Below, piece after piece: positions 11,701 through 26,700 of a stretch of 64,000 nucleotides of DNA. Numbering within the stretch: position 1 is the stretch's first letter; each line of letters starts with the position of its first letter. Source of the DNA: Rhabdornis inornatus (Eukaryota; Chordata; Aves; Passeriformes; Rhabdornithidae). The notes under the pieces were generated by a model. That model did no database searches, had not been told where the DNA came from, and saw nothing but the letters and a program-made list of their open reading frames with translations. A program made the position numbers and the translations under genes. The stretch covers positions 124,001 through 188,000 of the forward strand of contig VWZS01010868.1 of the NCBI GenBank assembly GCA_013397075.1, read 5' to 3'.

Positions 11701-14700
11701 TTAAGGTCCCTTCCAACCCACACCATTCTACGATTCTACAAATTAAGAATTAACCAATTAATTACAATGAAAACCCAGCTTGGGCTCAGGACCTGCACAG
11801 ACTAGAAATCACCTCACTGCACTGATAAAAAGCCTAAAAACCTTTCTGCACCCTTCCTGCTCCATATGGACCCATGCCACACTGACTTTTACCTGTCAGT
11901 AATTGTTCACCTATCTCAGGTATGCAGGCTGTTGGATTTGAGACCTCAAATCATTAAATTTCTGCAGAGAGCTGAAAGTAAGCCTGTAGAAATGCTCCTC
12001 TTTCATGCATCATCTCCCAATCCTGGTTTTCCTTTCATAAAGGATAATTAGCTTGGAAATGGTCTGAAAACCCAGGAAATTCTTGCTCTCAGCAGGCCAG
12101 AGCACAGGTAAGCACTGGCAAAAGTTTTATTCCTGGACTTGATTTTTTCATTCCTGCTGGTGAGGGCCAAGCATTCTTATAACAAACCACCTTCTTCCAA
12201 GCTACCTTTATGTGGCAATAAAGATGGATCAGGATTCCCTCCCCACCCTCTGCCACACACAACCTTTTGTTGATGTTTTCACTTTCTAAATTACATGATG
12301 ATTCCTTCCACATGGATATCTGAGGATCCCTGGACTACACCCACCCCCATGAGAAAACTAGGGAAAACAAAACTGTTGTCAGCAGACTTAAACTCAAAGA
12401 GCTTCTTGTGATTTTACAGGATTCAGAGATGGTTGATAAGCCCTGGCCTGCATTTTCTGCTTTCTGAGGGGAGATCTGCTTTCATTAGCACCATAATAAA
12501 TAAATCCCCCTACCCCTTCCTACTGAACTCAGCTATTTCAAGGCTTTCCCTGAAAGATTTCTGCATACTTTGCTGGACTCTGAACACACCCTGACAAACC
12601 AGGGCAGTCAGTGCATGTCCCTGCTGGGCTCTGATCACTGCCAACAGGGGAGATGGACAATCCCACGCCACCAGTTGCTGGCCACAAAAAAAAATTGTTA
12701 CCCAATGAATTTTCCAAAATCACGTATTTACATGGACTGGCTCTGGTGCCAATTGAGGCAAATCTGATCAGTGGTGGGACAAACTCAACTGCTTGCTGAC
12801 AAGGGGTACACACACCCCAGCACCATTAACACTGCAGGGCTGAAGTCAGAGACAATTTATAGGGTGCAGGTTTTCCCTCACCACAGGCAGCACTCATCCC
12901 AGCAGGAGAGCCTGAAGCAGCATCTAATGAGCTGCTTTCCAAGTCTCCCATCATCTTGCACTGTTGCAGCTTAAAAAAGATCTGTATTCCCTTTCCAGAT
13001 GAAACACTCAGCATTAGAATGCTGTCTCCATGATCTGCTACAGCACCTCGTGATCCATGGCAAACACTGGATGGATAATGAAGCTGAAGGAAAACAATAA
13101 AATCTTACACACAAATCTACCCATCCAACTCTGAAGAAATGTGGTGCAAATGTAATTATTCACAAATGTGCCTCCAGCTATTTCTTTCATTTACTTTTCA
13201 ACTATGAAGTAAAATGAATTGTGACAGTGCTGGGAAAAGGAAACATTGCTTATTCCATATGGGCCAAAAGTTTAAAGCACAAAAGATGTTTTTTGTGACA
13301 TCTGAACACAGCCTAAACAGACCAGTCCTGCCCAAAACTGCTCAGGGAAAGGAAGAGGTTAGTGGGGTGGAAAAGGGGACTCAGCCTTTATTCTCAGAAA
13401 TTCCCATCTTGCAGATGAAACAGAAATTGCTTGTCACATTCTGGATGTGACAGAATGGAATACACTCATAAAAGTATTGCATTTTTCAGGGGCTAAACTG
13501 CAGCGTTTGGGAAAAAAGACTCAATGGAGTGTGGGACAGAATCACAGTGCCCCAGATCAGGCCAGAAGTGTTATTTTGCCTCAGGCAGGATCATTACCTC
13601 CTACTGCTCCAAAGATTTTTCAAGCTGTGATAATCTTTATCCCAAGCTATTACACCAGCCTGTCCAACGAGGCAAAACAGCCCCTAATTAAAGAGGACCA
13701 AAATGGGCAGGAATCACATGGATGTTGACATCCATGTGTAGCATTATCTTTATGTGATGGGAAGAGCCATTTCATCTGCCCAGACTCCACAGAGCAACCA
13801 GCCACCTGGAGAAAACATATGGATGCTCAGAGATGTGGAGGCCACACTTAACTCCTCACAAGCAACAGTTTTAAAAGCCAAGAGTTGATGTTGCCCATTC
13901 TTTCCCCTTTGTATCTATTTGAGGGTGAGGAAGGAAAAGACTCATTTTTTAGGGGAGTTATAGAATTTTGGAATAGTTTGGGTTGGAAGGGACCTTAGAG
14001 ATGACCCAGTTCCACCCCTGCCATGGCAGGGACACCTTCCACTGTCCCAGGCTGCTCCATGCCCCAGTGTCCAACCTGGCCTTGGGCACTGCCAGGGATC
14101 CAGGGACAGGCATAAAATTTCTGGACAAGCTGTTGCAGCTCCTCACTAAGGTCATAGTAAAGAATTTCTTCTAATGGCTAACCTAAACCTGCTCTCTGGC
14201 AGTTTGAAGCCATTCCCCCTTGTACTTGGAAATTGTCTCTCTCTTCCCAGCTCCTTCAGGCCCTGCAAGGCCACACTGAGCTCAGCCCAAAGCTTCTCCT
14301 GTCCAGGCTGAACAATCCCAGCTGTGGCAGCCTTTCCTCCCAGCAGAGCTGCTCCATCCCTCTGCTCATCCTGCTGCCTCCTCTGGGCTCTCTGCAGCAG
14401 CTCCAGCTCCTCCCTGTGCTGGGACAGGGCTGGGGCAGAAGAACTCCACCACCCTCCTGTCAGGGACTTGTGCAGAGCCACGAGGTCCCCCCTGAGCCTC
14501 CTTTTCTCCAGCCTGAGCCCCTTCCCAGCTCCCTCAGCCCCTCCTGGGGCTCCAGCCCCTTCCCCAGCTCCGTTCCCTGCCCTGGACACGCTCCAGCCCC
14601 TCCAGGGCTCTCCTGCAGGAGCCACAACTGGACACAGCCCTCGAGGGTCTCCCAGTGCCAGCACAGAGGGACAATCCCTGCCCTGCTCCTGCTGGACACA

Positions 14701-17700
14701 CAATTCCTCATCCAGCCCAGCTGCCAGTGGCCTTCTTGGCCACAAATATTCAACTTCTTCATAAATAAGCACAGAATTTTTCTCTAATTAGATAAGGAAC
14801 AACAATAATTTTCCTTCCTGCTCATTAGAAGTGCTGCAAGATGAGATGCTCTTTTTGTGACAAGGACTCCATCCCTAAAGCTGTTCTTGTTTTGTCAATC
14901 CAAAAGGAACCCAGAAATTCCAGGGCCACCTCCCAGAGTCCAAGGCTGCTGTTCTGTTTGTCAAGAGAGAGGCATCGATGATGGGGAATTACAGCTTTAC
15001 ACAAGGGGTTTTTCTTTTCAGGTTTTTGAAGGTGGGAGATGCTGGGAAAATGGAAAGTCCAAAAAGGAACCAACTCTGAAACTGAAAAGCAACCTCTGGA
15101 GCTCAGCAGTCTCCTGAGACTTCAAAAGCTCCATGTGAAAAAAAAGTAAAGGTTATCATTAATGATAAGACTAAATGTAACAACTATTTTTATCTGAACT
15201 ACACCAACTGGCCCCAGAATATCACTCAAAGCAAGCCAGAAATAATTAATTTCATTTGATTCAACTGTAAATTGCAATTTGGTATAAAGAACATGACCTT
15301 ATTAGGCAACCAGCATATTTTATTTTTCAAATTGACCTTTACTTTCAGAATATGGTGTTGCTATCTCAAACTCAACAAATTAGTTTTTCTGTAGAAAATA
15401 ATGGTTGTTCTTCTATAATTTTAAAAATGTTATTTCAGCATGAGGCTTTTGAAATGTCTGATTAATCTTTTTTTTCCCCTAGTTGTAATAATGTTCGAGA
15501 ACAGGAATATTATTTCTGACTTAAGATAAATGAAGTAGCACAAAAAATACGTACATTGGGGTAACATAATGGAACAGAAAGGAATAGCAATAAAATTCAG
15601 TTTACAAAAATTGCATTCTCAAGTAGATTGTAACCAACTACAGATGAATTGATTTTGCTCAACAATTAATATAGAGACAAATATTGTTTTTCCTTAAATG
15701 CTAATATTATTTAAGCAATCATTCCTCATCTTCAAAGTAATTAATGGATCACTGCCAGCCTTTTAAAATGGTTTACAAATGCATAACTGATGCACAGGTA
15801 GGCACATAATTCATGGGAGGCATTCTGGGAATGAAACCAGAGGCCCTAATTCACATTCCCATATGGAGATCAAATTTTGTGCAAGTTTAACTGGGAACCT
15901 AGCAAATAGAAATGGCCATTTCAGCTCTATAACCTCATCTCTTACCAGCTAAAGCTGTGTCTGAGGAGTGCTAAACTGCCAAATTCAGTGGGAGCCTCTG
16001 GGAGCTGAAAGGAAATGGTGCTGGGGATCAAGTGCTGGCACTGACACAGAATCACAGAATTTCCTGAGTTGGAAGGGACCCACAAGGACCATGGAGGCCA
16101 GCTGCTGTCAGGTCCCTGTGTCCCTGCAGAACGATGCCCCACCAGCAGGGATAACACACCCAGCCCTAACCCAGCCTCTCCTCCATGTCAGGATGCCAAG
16201 ATCCTCTCCCAAATCTAGCCCAGAGTTGTGGGAGTCTTGTTCTGCAGCTGCCCATGATGCCCAAGACCCCAGCCAAGTTTGAAATGAGAATTGTTACAAC
16301 GCGGTTTTAATCCCCTCTGCCATTTCCAGTTCTCATTTCCCCAGCTAAACACTGTGCCTTTAACCAGCTTTGCTGTGGAGGGAGCTGCATTTCAGCAGTG
16401 CATGAAGCAAGCTGCCCTCCTGACTCTCTCCTCGACTGCTTGATTAATATATGATCAGTTATTTCCCTATTATGGTAGCATCCAGGCGCTCCCAGCCCGA
16501 GCTGGGAGCCCTAATGTGGTTACAAATGCAGAACAATAAATTCTTTCCCCTCCGCCACCCCTCAGTGCTCTGACCTTTGCAAAAGTGTCTTCAGCAATAA
16601 CGTTTAAAGTAACAACGGGAGAACTTCCTCAGGGCTACCTCGACACCAGCACATTATCCAAGGCCCTAGCACAGCTCAGGCATCACCCACAGCTTCCCTA
16701 AATATCTGAGAGCTGGTGCAGCCACGGGCATGGCTGGGATTGTTCCAGACAGACTCAGCCAAGGGACTGTGGTGGCACAGTGTGAGACCCCTGGGAAAGA
16801 GAATTTAGCCCTTTTGATTCAAGCCATGCTGCACCACTTCACATCAAAACCATGTAAAAGGCTCTAAACCCATTCTGGTTTTCAAGAGAGATGTTGCCCC
16901 CAGCACTTCCAAACATTTTCCTGCTCCAGACTGCAAAGGAGCTGCTTCACAATGAGTTGGCACTCACTGTTAATTGTGGGATGACTGAGGGTACCTGAGA
17001 GCACTCACCAGGAAAACACAAAACAAGGATTTTATCTTCCAGTGTGGCACTGTCTCCCTTGGCTTTGCTTTCCAGGGATGCTCCCTAAAGAGCAGCTGGG
17101 GAAGAAGCTCACAGAAGTGGCAGTGATCACAACATGCCACACAGGAGTGGCAGGAAAGGGGGATCAAATCCAAGCCTGCCAAAGTGACAGCAGCTGGGGA
17201 AGGTGGCACAGGTTACAGAGCAAAACCTGTCAGTCACAGAAAGGAGAGGAATCAATCAAAAGCACCGTGATATGGAGTCAGAAAATGTTTTTTTCCACAC
17301 ACAAAAAAGAGCGAGACTTTGCCCAGGCTCATCTTCAAAAGTGGAAAATAAGGGCATTTTCTTGGAGTCACTGGATACCATCATATCTGTTAGCAACTAA
17401 TGAGAGGCTATTTTAAGTTTACAGGGTAATTTTAATAAAAACTGGTTTATGAGCACTTAGAAAGTCACAGTGAGAAAACACTCTCCTCTTGTAAAATCCA
17501 TCACAGGTTTTAATTACAAATGACTTAATCCCACACCCAGAGGTGCACAGTGTAAGGTACAGGAACTGAGCTTTGCCATTCAGTAACCCATTCTTAAGCA
17601 AAGGAGATATTGCAGAAAAATACTTCCCTGGCAGGGTGGGCAGGCCCTGGCACAGGGTGCCCAGAGCAGCTCTGGCTGCCCCTGGATCCCTGAAATGTCC

Positions 17701-20700
17701 AAGGCCAGGTTGGACATTGGGGCTTGGATCATCCTGGTGTAGTTGATGTTCCCTTCCTATGGAAGAGGTGGTTGGAACGAAATGAGCATGAAGAACTCTT
17801 CCAATGCGAACCATTCTATGATTCTATTTCACTATCTCCTAAGCCTCATAAATATTATCAGTAAGAAGCACTCACTTTACTGCACAGATTAAGTGCAAGA
17901 AACAAACAACTTTAATAATGGCCAAACAGTGCAGCTTTTATTTGCACAAAGGTGGGCATTGCTCCATGCTGTGATAGGATAATTAATTTAGCACAATCAC
18001 AGCACAAAAAAGGCCACTGCTTTAATACCATGTTTTCTTAACATCTTGCACTACCTGCCAGTTTGGGGATGCTTGTGGAGGCAACTAGTCACTAACTGGG
18101 TAGAAGTGGAGCTTGTGAGGTTAAAAATGCCCAAGGAAGTACCTGAGTCCTTTACTGACAGAACAGAATTGTCAGAGGGTAAAAACAGGCTGGGATGAAC
18201 AAACCTGCTCTAAGACAGGTTTAGGAGAGCGTTTGGCAAAAGAAAGTTTGCCACCCCTCCATAAAACCACACTCATTCCTTCAGGAGAGCCCCAGAGATG
18301 TGATGGATATAAAATCCAGGTTTCTGGAGCAGCTCCAAGGTAGTTCGGCCTGAGCAAAGACTAGGATACTCTGATGGACATCGATTTACCATGAAACTTG
18401 GCCTGCCAGTGGGTCTCACGTGCTCCTGCATCACTTGGCTCTGTCACTTCTGCTCCAGCATCTACAAGTTCAGCCAGAGTGCTGGATAGATTCAGTCTGA
18501 CCAGAAGTTTTACTCAGTGTTCCACAGAATGAAATTTTCTCACAAAAGGTACAGAATTTTAACATCCCTGGCTCCTGAAAGCAGTCACCCAGCTGTAGTT
18601 TTCCACCATAAAGCAAAGAAATCCTGTTGCAGGAGGGTTGGTTCTGGGAAATTTCCACTGTTTTCTTTTGCTTGGGCTGTAACCCGAACAGAATCATTAA
18701 TTTGAGTTTACCATGTCTCCACTGAACGCAAAAAGCCACGTTCTCTGTTTATTTCCCCTGCAGGCTGGCTTGCTTAACTTTCTTAGGAAGAGAGGAGGGG
18801 CTCCTCAGAATGTAGGATAACACTGAAACAGCAGCACAGGGGAGATAAATTAAGATCCAGTGGCAACGTGGCTCTGAAAGAAGATGAGAAGGAATTAAAT
18901 GCTGGAGGGTACTATCAGTGTGTTCCAGGCTGTCTTGCCCAAGAGCCACTTGGAAAGCCATGTTACATGTTCTGCAGAAGCTCATTAAGCCAAATATTTC
19001 AAAATCAGATTCTAGGTAAAAAGCTCTGGCCAGTTCCTAGGGGGGAAAAAAAAATTCTTAATCTAACTTAGAATCATAGAATCATTTAGGTTGGAAAAGA
19101 TCTTTGAGATTATCAAGTCCAGCTGTAAAGAAAGCCAAAGTTGCAGGTGTTTAGAAATACCCAATAGAGAAAAGAAAGGATTCCAAGGGTGCATTTACAA
19201 CATGTTTTGGACAACATGAATCTCACCCTTGAATCCCCTTCCCATACTGGTTAGTTCTCTATTAGTTGTAAAGGCAGCTCAGAGGGACTGGTTCAGATGT
19301 AGATATTGTTCTTTAAATGAGTTACATTGCCTGAGCCTGAGTGATGCCTCAACTACACACTGTAGAATTTCAGATGAACACACTTATCTGCTATTTCATG
19401 AGAAATTCTTTCTCACCAAATGAATTATTTAGCCCTTATGAAAGGTACTACACTGAAAGTGCCGCAGCTAAGAAATCTTGTTTGCTCCAGGAAGGAAGAA
19501 AATAAAGGTAGGCACACCTTCTCACACAACTCCATCCGTGAGCTCTGATGGAGCAGGAGAGAACAGCTCACCTTCAAGAGAGGGTCAGAATGAACATTTG
19601 TTCCCTCTGCTGAGAGGGCCAGGGAAGCTGCCAGTCCTGCAGCTGATCTGGATCCTCTCATGCTCCCTCAGGAGCTGACTGAACAGTGTGCATACACTTT
19701 TTATAGAAATACAGTTGAACAGACAAAAAAAAAACTGTATCAACACCTCTGGCTCTCCTTTCAATTTAATTCAGAGATAGTGAATTTTTGTGTACACTGT
19801 GTGCCTTTATGTGTACATCAATAAGACTCCTTCTATACCTCTAATAAGGGATTACAGATAACACCACGACAAGCAATATCAAATGCTTCATGTGAACAAG
19901 CAGTCAAATGGCAGTTTCTGTGAGAACTGTAATTGAATTCACCAGATACAGCAAACACCAAACCTCTGCTCTGCTACTTAGCTAAGAAAGAGCCAGGTGA
20001 TGGCTGCTGCCATCCTGAAGGGTGGAGGTGCTCCAAGGAACCCTGCTGCACCCAGCATGTAGCAAAGGCAGCCAAAACAGCGCTGACAATGCAGGAGGAA
20101 TAAAATGTGGGTGTCAGATGTGCTGGGTGGCCATCTGCAGAAGATGTAGAATTATATCTGTAGAATAAAAGGTATTGCCATGATTCTCATGGCTGATCCA
20201 CGCCAAGGAACACTGACATGAGACTGGGATCTGCATACAGAGCTCAGAAAAACACAATGACCACCTCATAGTGGGGCTCCCCAACATGGTGCAATCAACA
20301 GGGAATTCAGATTTCACAGCATAATTCCACTCACACGCTCCTTACATGCCAAAGCACACAAGTTACTGCTTCATCATTCCTTAATGGAAGAAATACAGCC
20401 TCACCACACATCCTTGCCATGTTTTTTTCTTTCCCCTCCCCTACTGTGGAAACTGATGCTGAGGTGGACACATCTGCTGGTTCTGAGGCAGAACTGGAGC
20501 ACAGCTCTGCTCTTCCACTAATTTCCTGTCCCACAGTAATAGAGAAGATCCTATTGTCACATAGGACAATTTACTGTTTAGCATAAGGGAGTAAAAAATG
20601 GCAGTGAACAGATCCTATAAAAGAGGGGGGAATGAATCCAGAAGGGCAAGGTGTCCTTGTGAGCAGCCTGTTCATTACCCAAAGGCAGTTACTGTACTGG

Positions 20701-23700
20701 GAGGCAAAAGCCTGGAATTCTAACAAGTCAATACCAAAGCTCTGTGGGATTTTTTGTCCCTGCCTTTAGCCTCTGTATTTATTGAGTGAGGACTGGTGGT
20801 TGTAGGGTAATGTAATTTTCCAAGCCTTTCCAAAGCAGCAAAGATAATGAGCAAGGTCGGGCTCCAAAGCCACTAGACAATACTTCAAATCCTGCTTCTG
20901 CATTTTTTTTCTCTTTCCCCATGCCATAAAAAAACAGATTTCCAAAACCTCTAGGTCCTAGGCACTGACTCAGCAACATCCTCTTTTTGAACTTGATGCT
21001 ATTTCAGATAAAGGGTGGAGGGGTTGTTCTCCCCTAAGAGTGAAGTTCTATGTTCTGACAAGCATCTGACTAAAGTGTAGATCATCAAGGCTGCCTTGCA
21101 GTGGGTTTATTTCAGGTGTGTAGCAAGGAGGAGTATCAACGTTTTTATAGCCTGTGTATTGATTAATCACACCCACACATCTTTTTTTTTTTTTTTTTAA
21201 TGTGGGTAAAAGCAAGCATGTTTTTCCAATAAAGCCCCTGCGGAAGGAGGAAACCAGGTCCATATTCCGAGCTCTTTATCTGCATCAGGAGGTTATGGAG
21301 CAGGGAAGTGAAAATGGCCTCATTATCCTGACAGATGGTGCACTTACCAAACCCACACAGAACACTGAGGACACAAAGGAAGGTTGTACGTGCTGGAAGT
21401 GTGGTGCATTTCCGAGGTACCACACTGGCCCTCCAGCCTTGCTGCTTTCAGAGGTGGAACAAATCCCTTTTGTCATTCCCTGCCTCCTTCTCCAGAAGGG
21501 ACTGTCCTCCCTTTTAACCCTCCCATCCTGCAGCATCTCAAAGGAAGCTCAGAAAGTTTCTTCTGTGACTTCGATTTTTTGTTTTTCAATGCAAAAACAT
21601 GTTAAGGCAAAACAGAAAAAAAAGCAAGCTTTAATTAATATGAGCTGTCTAGAAGAAAAGGAGGGTCCTATCCATCTTATCTTGGTTTTCACCTCACTAA
21701 GTTTTCACCTGGTGCCTCTTAACAACAGCTATTTAAAATCAATTTTATCAGGAGGGGTGGCCATTGATTTAGCTAAGTGCTGCAATTGCAATTAGAAAGT
21801 TATTAAACCCTGTGCCAGATAGACTAATTGACATGAAAATCTAACCGAGGCCAGGGGATAAGTTTTTTTTTCTCCTGCTTCAGCTGTAAGTTTATTGCAC
21901 ACATAAAGCTATCTTAAAAGAACATTCAGGTTGCAAAGTTGAACGTGAGAAAGTTAATAAATGATAAAATGAACTGATACCATTAGGCAAAATTAACTGA
22001 ATCATTGAGTGGACACTCTTAATTTTTGAAATTGAAACTTTCATGGTCTTAGGAGCACAGTGTTTCTTAGATTTAAAGCAAAAATAAAAGTATTTTGATG
22101 CAACATATGCACACCCACATGGCTCCTCAGCACAGCTGCTTGGAACTGTTAAATCCAACACCAGTTTTAATGGAGTAACTGGCAGTGGTGGGAGGCTGCT
22201 GTCCTGTTCCTGAATCAGCAGGAAAGCGAATGAACTTGACTATTTTTTGGGTGAAAGCTGATGGGAAAGGAACAATGAGAAAACTCTGCTGCCTTCAGAT
22301 GTGGTGGCTGCTCCTGTTCCACCTCCTCCATCCCAGCTCAGGGCCAGCCCCAGCTCTCCCCCAGCCCCAATGATCACCACGGTTCCCAGCAGACCTCAAC
22401 AATGCTGTGTCTTCACTTGGCTACTGCTGTTCCCCAGAACTGCACCAGGACATTCCCTAACCTCAAAATTCCAGCCCAGCCCCTTCCCACACCAGCCAAC
22501 TCCTGCTCTCCCCTCCAGTTCTCACATCCCAGTCCATATTCCTCCCTCCCCAAAGTATCAAATCCTGCCTAATCTTCAGTGGTTCCAGCTTCCTGATGAG
22601 ACCTACTGAACTCCTTTGTCACCCCATCCTTTGACCTCCCTGCTCCAGCTTCTGGAACCCCCTGCTCCCAAGGAAGGAGGAACATTTTTTCCTAAGCAAT
22701 TGTGATGTTTTGGGACCACAGAAAGGGCACGACCCTGCCTTTGGCTTCAGCTCCTGGCCAAAGCATCGCTGAATGTAGCAGCAATTAAGGAAAACTATGA
22801 TTTCCTTAAACCTTTCAAACACAGTGTTGGTTTAATTGCTTTTGTGTTTACTATGTGGCTCAGTGATGTTGAGTTTTCACGGCAAAAAAAATAATTAACT
22901 GCTTCACTGAACTCACACAAACGTTAAGACTTGTCCTCCTAACCATTTATAACTTGGCCTCTATAACAGATAGAAAAGTCACATCCCGGATGACAAATCT
23001 TATATTTCTGTTCAAAATGACAAAGCTTCAAAGCAGTCAGACAAAAGGCCACCAGAAATTGTTTTTAATTTCTTGATGTGCTAACATTTTGCTCAAACCT
23101 CATTTTTGGAAACTACTGGAATGACTTTGCTGAACCCTTCCAAAATAATTCTGCTTGAGGCAAGCAATCAAAATGACAAATTTCAGCCTGAGCAATTGGA
23201 TTTTGGCAAGGTTGTGTACAACTGAAAAGGGAGCTTTTAACCAGCAGAGTTCAGCAGCTGTTAATCGGCCTTGCCACCGGCCCAGATTGCAATAAGCAAA
23301 ATAATACCAATGTGCATATAATACCAATGAAGGAATGTAAACTAAATGAAATAAAAGTTATGGATAGCTGGAAAATCTTTAAAAGGGATCAAAAGCAGAG
23401 GGTGAATGTTACTCTGCTGGTGTTTTGAGAGTTGCCAATGATATCTGGAAGATTTAAACACGGGAAAAAAATCGAAAACAGTTGAGTCACTTAAAATTAT
23501 TACATGAAAGACAAAAATTAATCTGAGTAGTGCTTTACACATTCTGTGTTGAGGGATTTCTCTCACACTTATCTCTGCTACTCATTTAAAAATTCTCTAG
23601 AAAACATTTTCCCTTGTGTGAATTTAAACCCTGATGGGCAGTTTTTAAGGTCTGTCTGGATTTACAGACATGTCAGATTGTCAATAAAGCTGATCAGAAA

Positions 23701-26700
23701 GAGCTGACCAACCGCAGATCATCTCTGCAGCCTCTGTTTTGTGATCTAGAGAGATCCACTCTTCCTCCCCCTGTTTCTGAGGATTACAAGGACATGAGCT
23801 TACAAGCCTCTGGAAGAAGAACTAAACCTTTCATGCATTTGCTCTGCTTCAGAAAACACAAGCTGGGTTGGTGCAAGGAAGGACTTAAGTTGGCACGCAC
23901 ATCCCTCACTGCCTCCACACAGGATACAGCACACCCCAGACCCTGTTCCACTAAAACCACCTAAGTGTCTACTGCTCAAATTTTAGATCTGAATGTAAAC
24001 AGAACCAATTAAATTTTTTTTCTCCTCTTTTGCTCAGGAAACCAAACTTCCTTCCTTCCTTCCTTCCTTCCTTCCTTCCTTCCTTCCTTCCTTCCTTCCT
24101 TCCTTCCTTTTTAAAAACTGCTTTGTCTCTTACATGTGTTTCTCTCCTGCCAGGTGACTCCTCACCTGGCCCTTGCTTAAACATAGTCTGGGAAATTGTA
24201 AAACTTCAGGTGAGAGTCACTATGACCCCAAATTAAAGCATTAGTCAGGAACCTTTTTTTTGGTGAATGAATTTTCTTTACTAATGACCCAGACTGCAAA
24301 TTTGCCTGGGAAAAGAGGAAGGGAAATTAGCCAGTTAGAGGGAGAAGCAGCACTTGACCTGGCTGTGCTGAAGAGACACAAAATTCTCAAGGGGAGGAGG
24401 AGTGAGAGGTGAGACAGAAGAAATGAAGGAGATAGGAAGAGAGGCAGACAGAGAAGATCCTGCTTGTGGAAAAGATGAAAGGAAAGCCTCAGGTTTTATG
24501 AAGAAAGTAAGGAATAACTGACTTGACCCATCACAGCAGCCTGGCCTGCCTGGCAGGAAGGACCAGGAATTTGGAATCACTCCAGAGCATCCCCAGAGCA
24601 CCACGGGCTTCATCCCACTGCCATGGGCATATTCACTTGTTGCCTGTAACAAGGGGTCACAGTGGCAGGAAAATATCCACTTACACAAGCCAGTGACTGG
24701 TTAAAAGCTTCAATATTGTGAGTGAATGTCTCTTGGGCTTTGCAAAAACCAGCAGAAACCACTTCCAGGAGAGCTCTGGCAATGTGCACTAAGATCTGAG
24801 TGTTTTCTAGTGCTCACCTCAGTCTGTGCAGCTTCTCCTGACTAGCAAAAAGCAAAACCTTCTTTTTTTTAACCAAATTTGATCAGATTTTCTCCTGAAA
24901 CAATTCACTGGTGGGGGCAGAACACCTTGGGGTTTTTTGAACCACCTGGACTGAAATTCCACATTGATTTTGTTTTGTTTTCTGGCACACTTGGCCAAGC
25001 TTATCAAGTGTTTTGTCACATTCAGACTGCATCACTTACAACAACAAAAGGCATCCCTGACACCAGCAAAGGAGGCTGGAAGCTCTGGGCTGCATCACTC
25101 CCTATCTCAGCAATTACACTGAAATAAAAAATAGTAAACTCAGCCTTTTGCTGCCAAGCCAGAATCCCCACAAATACACAGCAGAACAGAAGCAGCTGTT
25201 CTCTAACTCGGCTGAGGTTAATTGTTGGTTTGTACTCTGCAAATTCAGTCAAGAAATTCAGCCCCAAATATGCACCACAGTACTACAGAATCCTGCAGAA
25301 AACTACTTACAGCCACAGAAAATTACTGTGATGTCCAAAGAGTTGTGGGAGACTCAAAACAAATCTATGGTAGTGAAAAAATCTTTTCATTCCAGGTTTC
25401 AAGTCAATTTGGATACGTTTATAGTTTGGAGAGGAAAACAGTAAATTCTTAGTGGTCTCACACAGTACCCACTCAAAAATAATGGCAGTTGTAGATGTGT
25501 TTATATTTAATTTCATTTAAACTTGAAACTTAGAACCAAACTGACTTGGAATTAAAAGCTCACACAAACAGTTATACGGGGAGAAACTACAAAGCACTGG
25601 TATCCCTTGATGCAGCTTTCTTCACTGGCTTTTTTTTTTTGTCCATCATCTTCTACTGCAAGAAGAAAAAGAACTAATAAAAGGAAAGAAATAAGTATTC
25701 TAATTCCAGCTCAGTCTGGACTTCAGCCAGTCCACCATGTAATAGCAAAAATGCTAATGTCAGCTGCAGTAATCTTCTTAAGATGATGAATAGAGACCAA
25801 AAATCTACACTAACTCTGATGCATCTGAGAACAGCTTCTAGACTGTGTTGTTCCCAAGGTTTGCCCATGGCATGGGTAGGAATGGGGGGAATTGCCAAAA
25901 ATTACATTTTCTTTTTGATGTTCATCCCTAATGGAATGGTTCTGAGCTGAGGAACCTCCAGAGGATTCCATCTCATGACTTAAGTCTTTTGCTTTTTATT
26001 TCTGTGGTCTCTGCTGTGAAAACCATAAATACTTAAACAAGAATTGTGACACATTTCTCTGGCACAGCTCTGGGAAAGCTTCAAAGAGGTCCAGCAGTGA
26101 GAGCAGACAATGTCCACCAACCCTGCCACACCTGGTCCTGCTGGGCAAATGGCACAGGAATACACACTATTGTTTATGGATCATTAATCTCCAAACTTCT
26201 TCCCCTGGGGTCTAGAAAAGCTATTTCTTTCTCTTTAATTTGACAGAGGAAGGAATTTAGGCCCAAGAAGTTTGTTTGAGATGAGACCAAGTGATGCTGA
26301 TGGAGGGAATGATTGATTGGCAAAGCCAATGTCTTGCCCTCTCCTGACAGCATCCATCACCCTTTGACAGAAAATGTCCAAACCTCCACATCCTTCCATT
26401 TGTCTTCTTACCTTCTCAGCTAAAATAAGCCAGGAATTTTTTCCCCCAGTTTTTCCACATCTTTGCCTGCCAGAAGCAGAGCTCACATAAGACACAGAGC
26501 TCTCACCAGAGAACACGGAGTTTTGTTGTGAACAGATTCATTGGAAATGTCACCAAGAAATTTCTGCCAGTGACAAATACAGCTGTCTGCATGATGAATA
26601 CAATCATTAGGTGAGATTAAAATACATATTTTCTGCTAGTAATTATTCTGCTGGCTGGTAGACCCAGAGGTGGCTGCTTCAGGACACCAAACAGCCTTGG

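Larger units (their letters stand above)
9231..13959. other. PCP4 intron 2, part near exon 3
   Basis: Apart from the CR1 tail at 11,690 and the TA repeat at 11,321, no element is recognised. A purine-rich run lies at 10,201-10,263. No further exon was found. Confidence 0.6.

Noticed and set aside
14233..14787. Plus-strand frames of 184 and 146 codons
   Set aside because: They are antisense to CR1 ORF2 and have Pro/Ser/Leu-rich composition typical of antisense frames.
21202..21795. 197-codon open frame on the plus strand, the longest outside CR1
   Set aside because: It has no recognisable domain and no splice or promoter context, and crosses low-complexity K-rich codons. In AT-rich DNA of this size about one frame of this length is not surprising.
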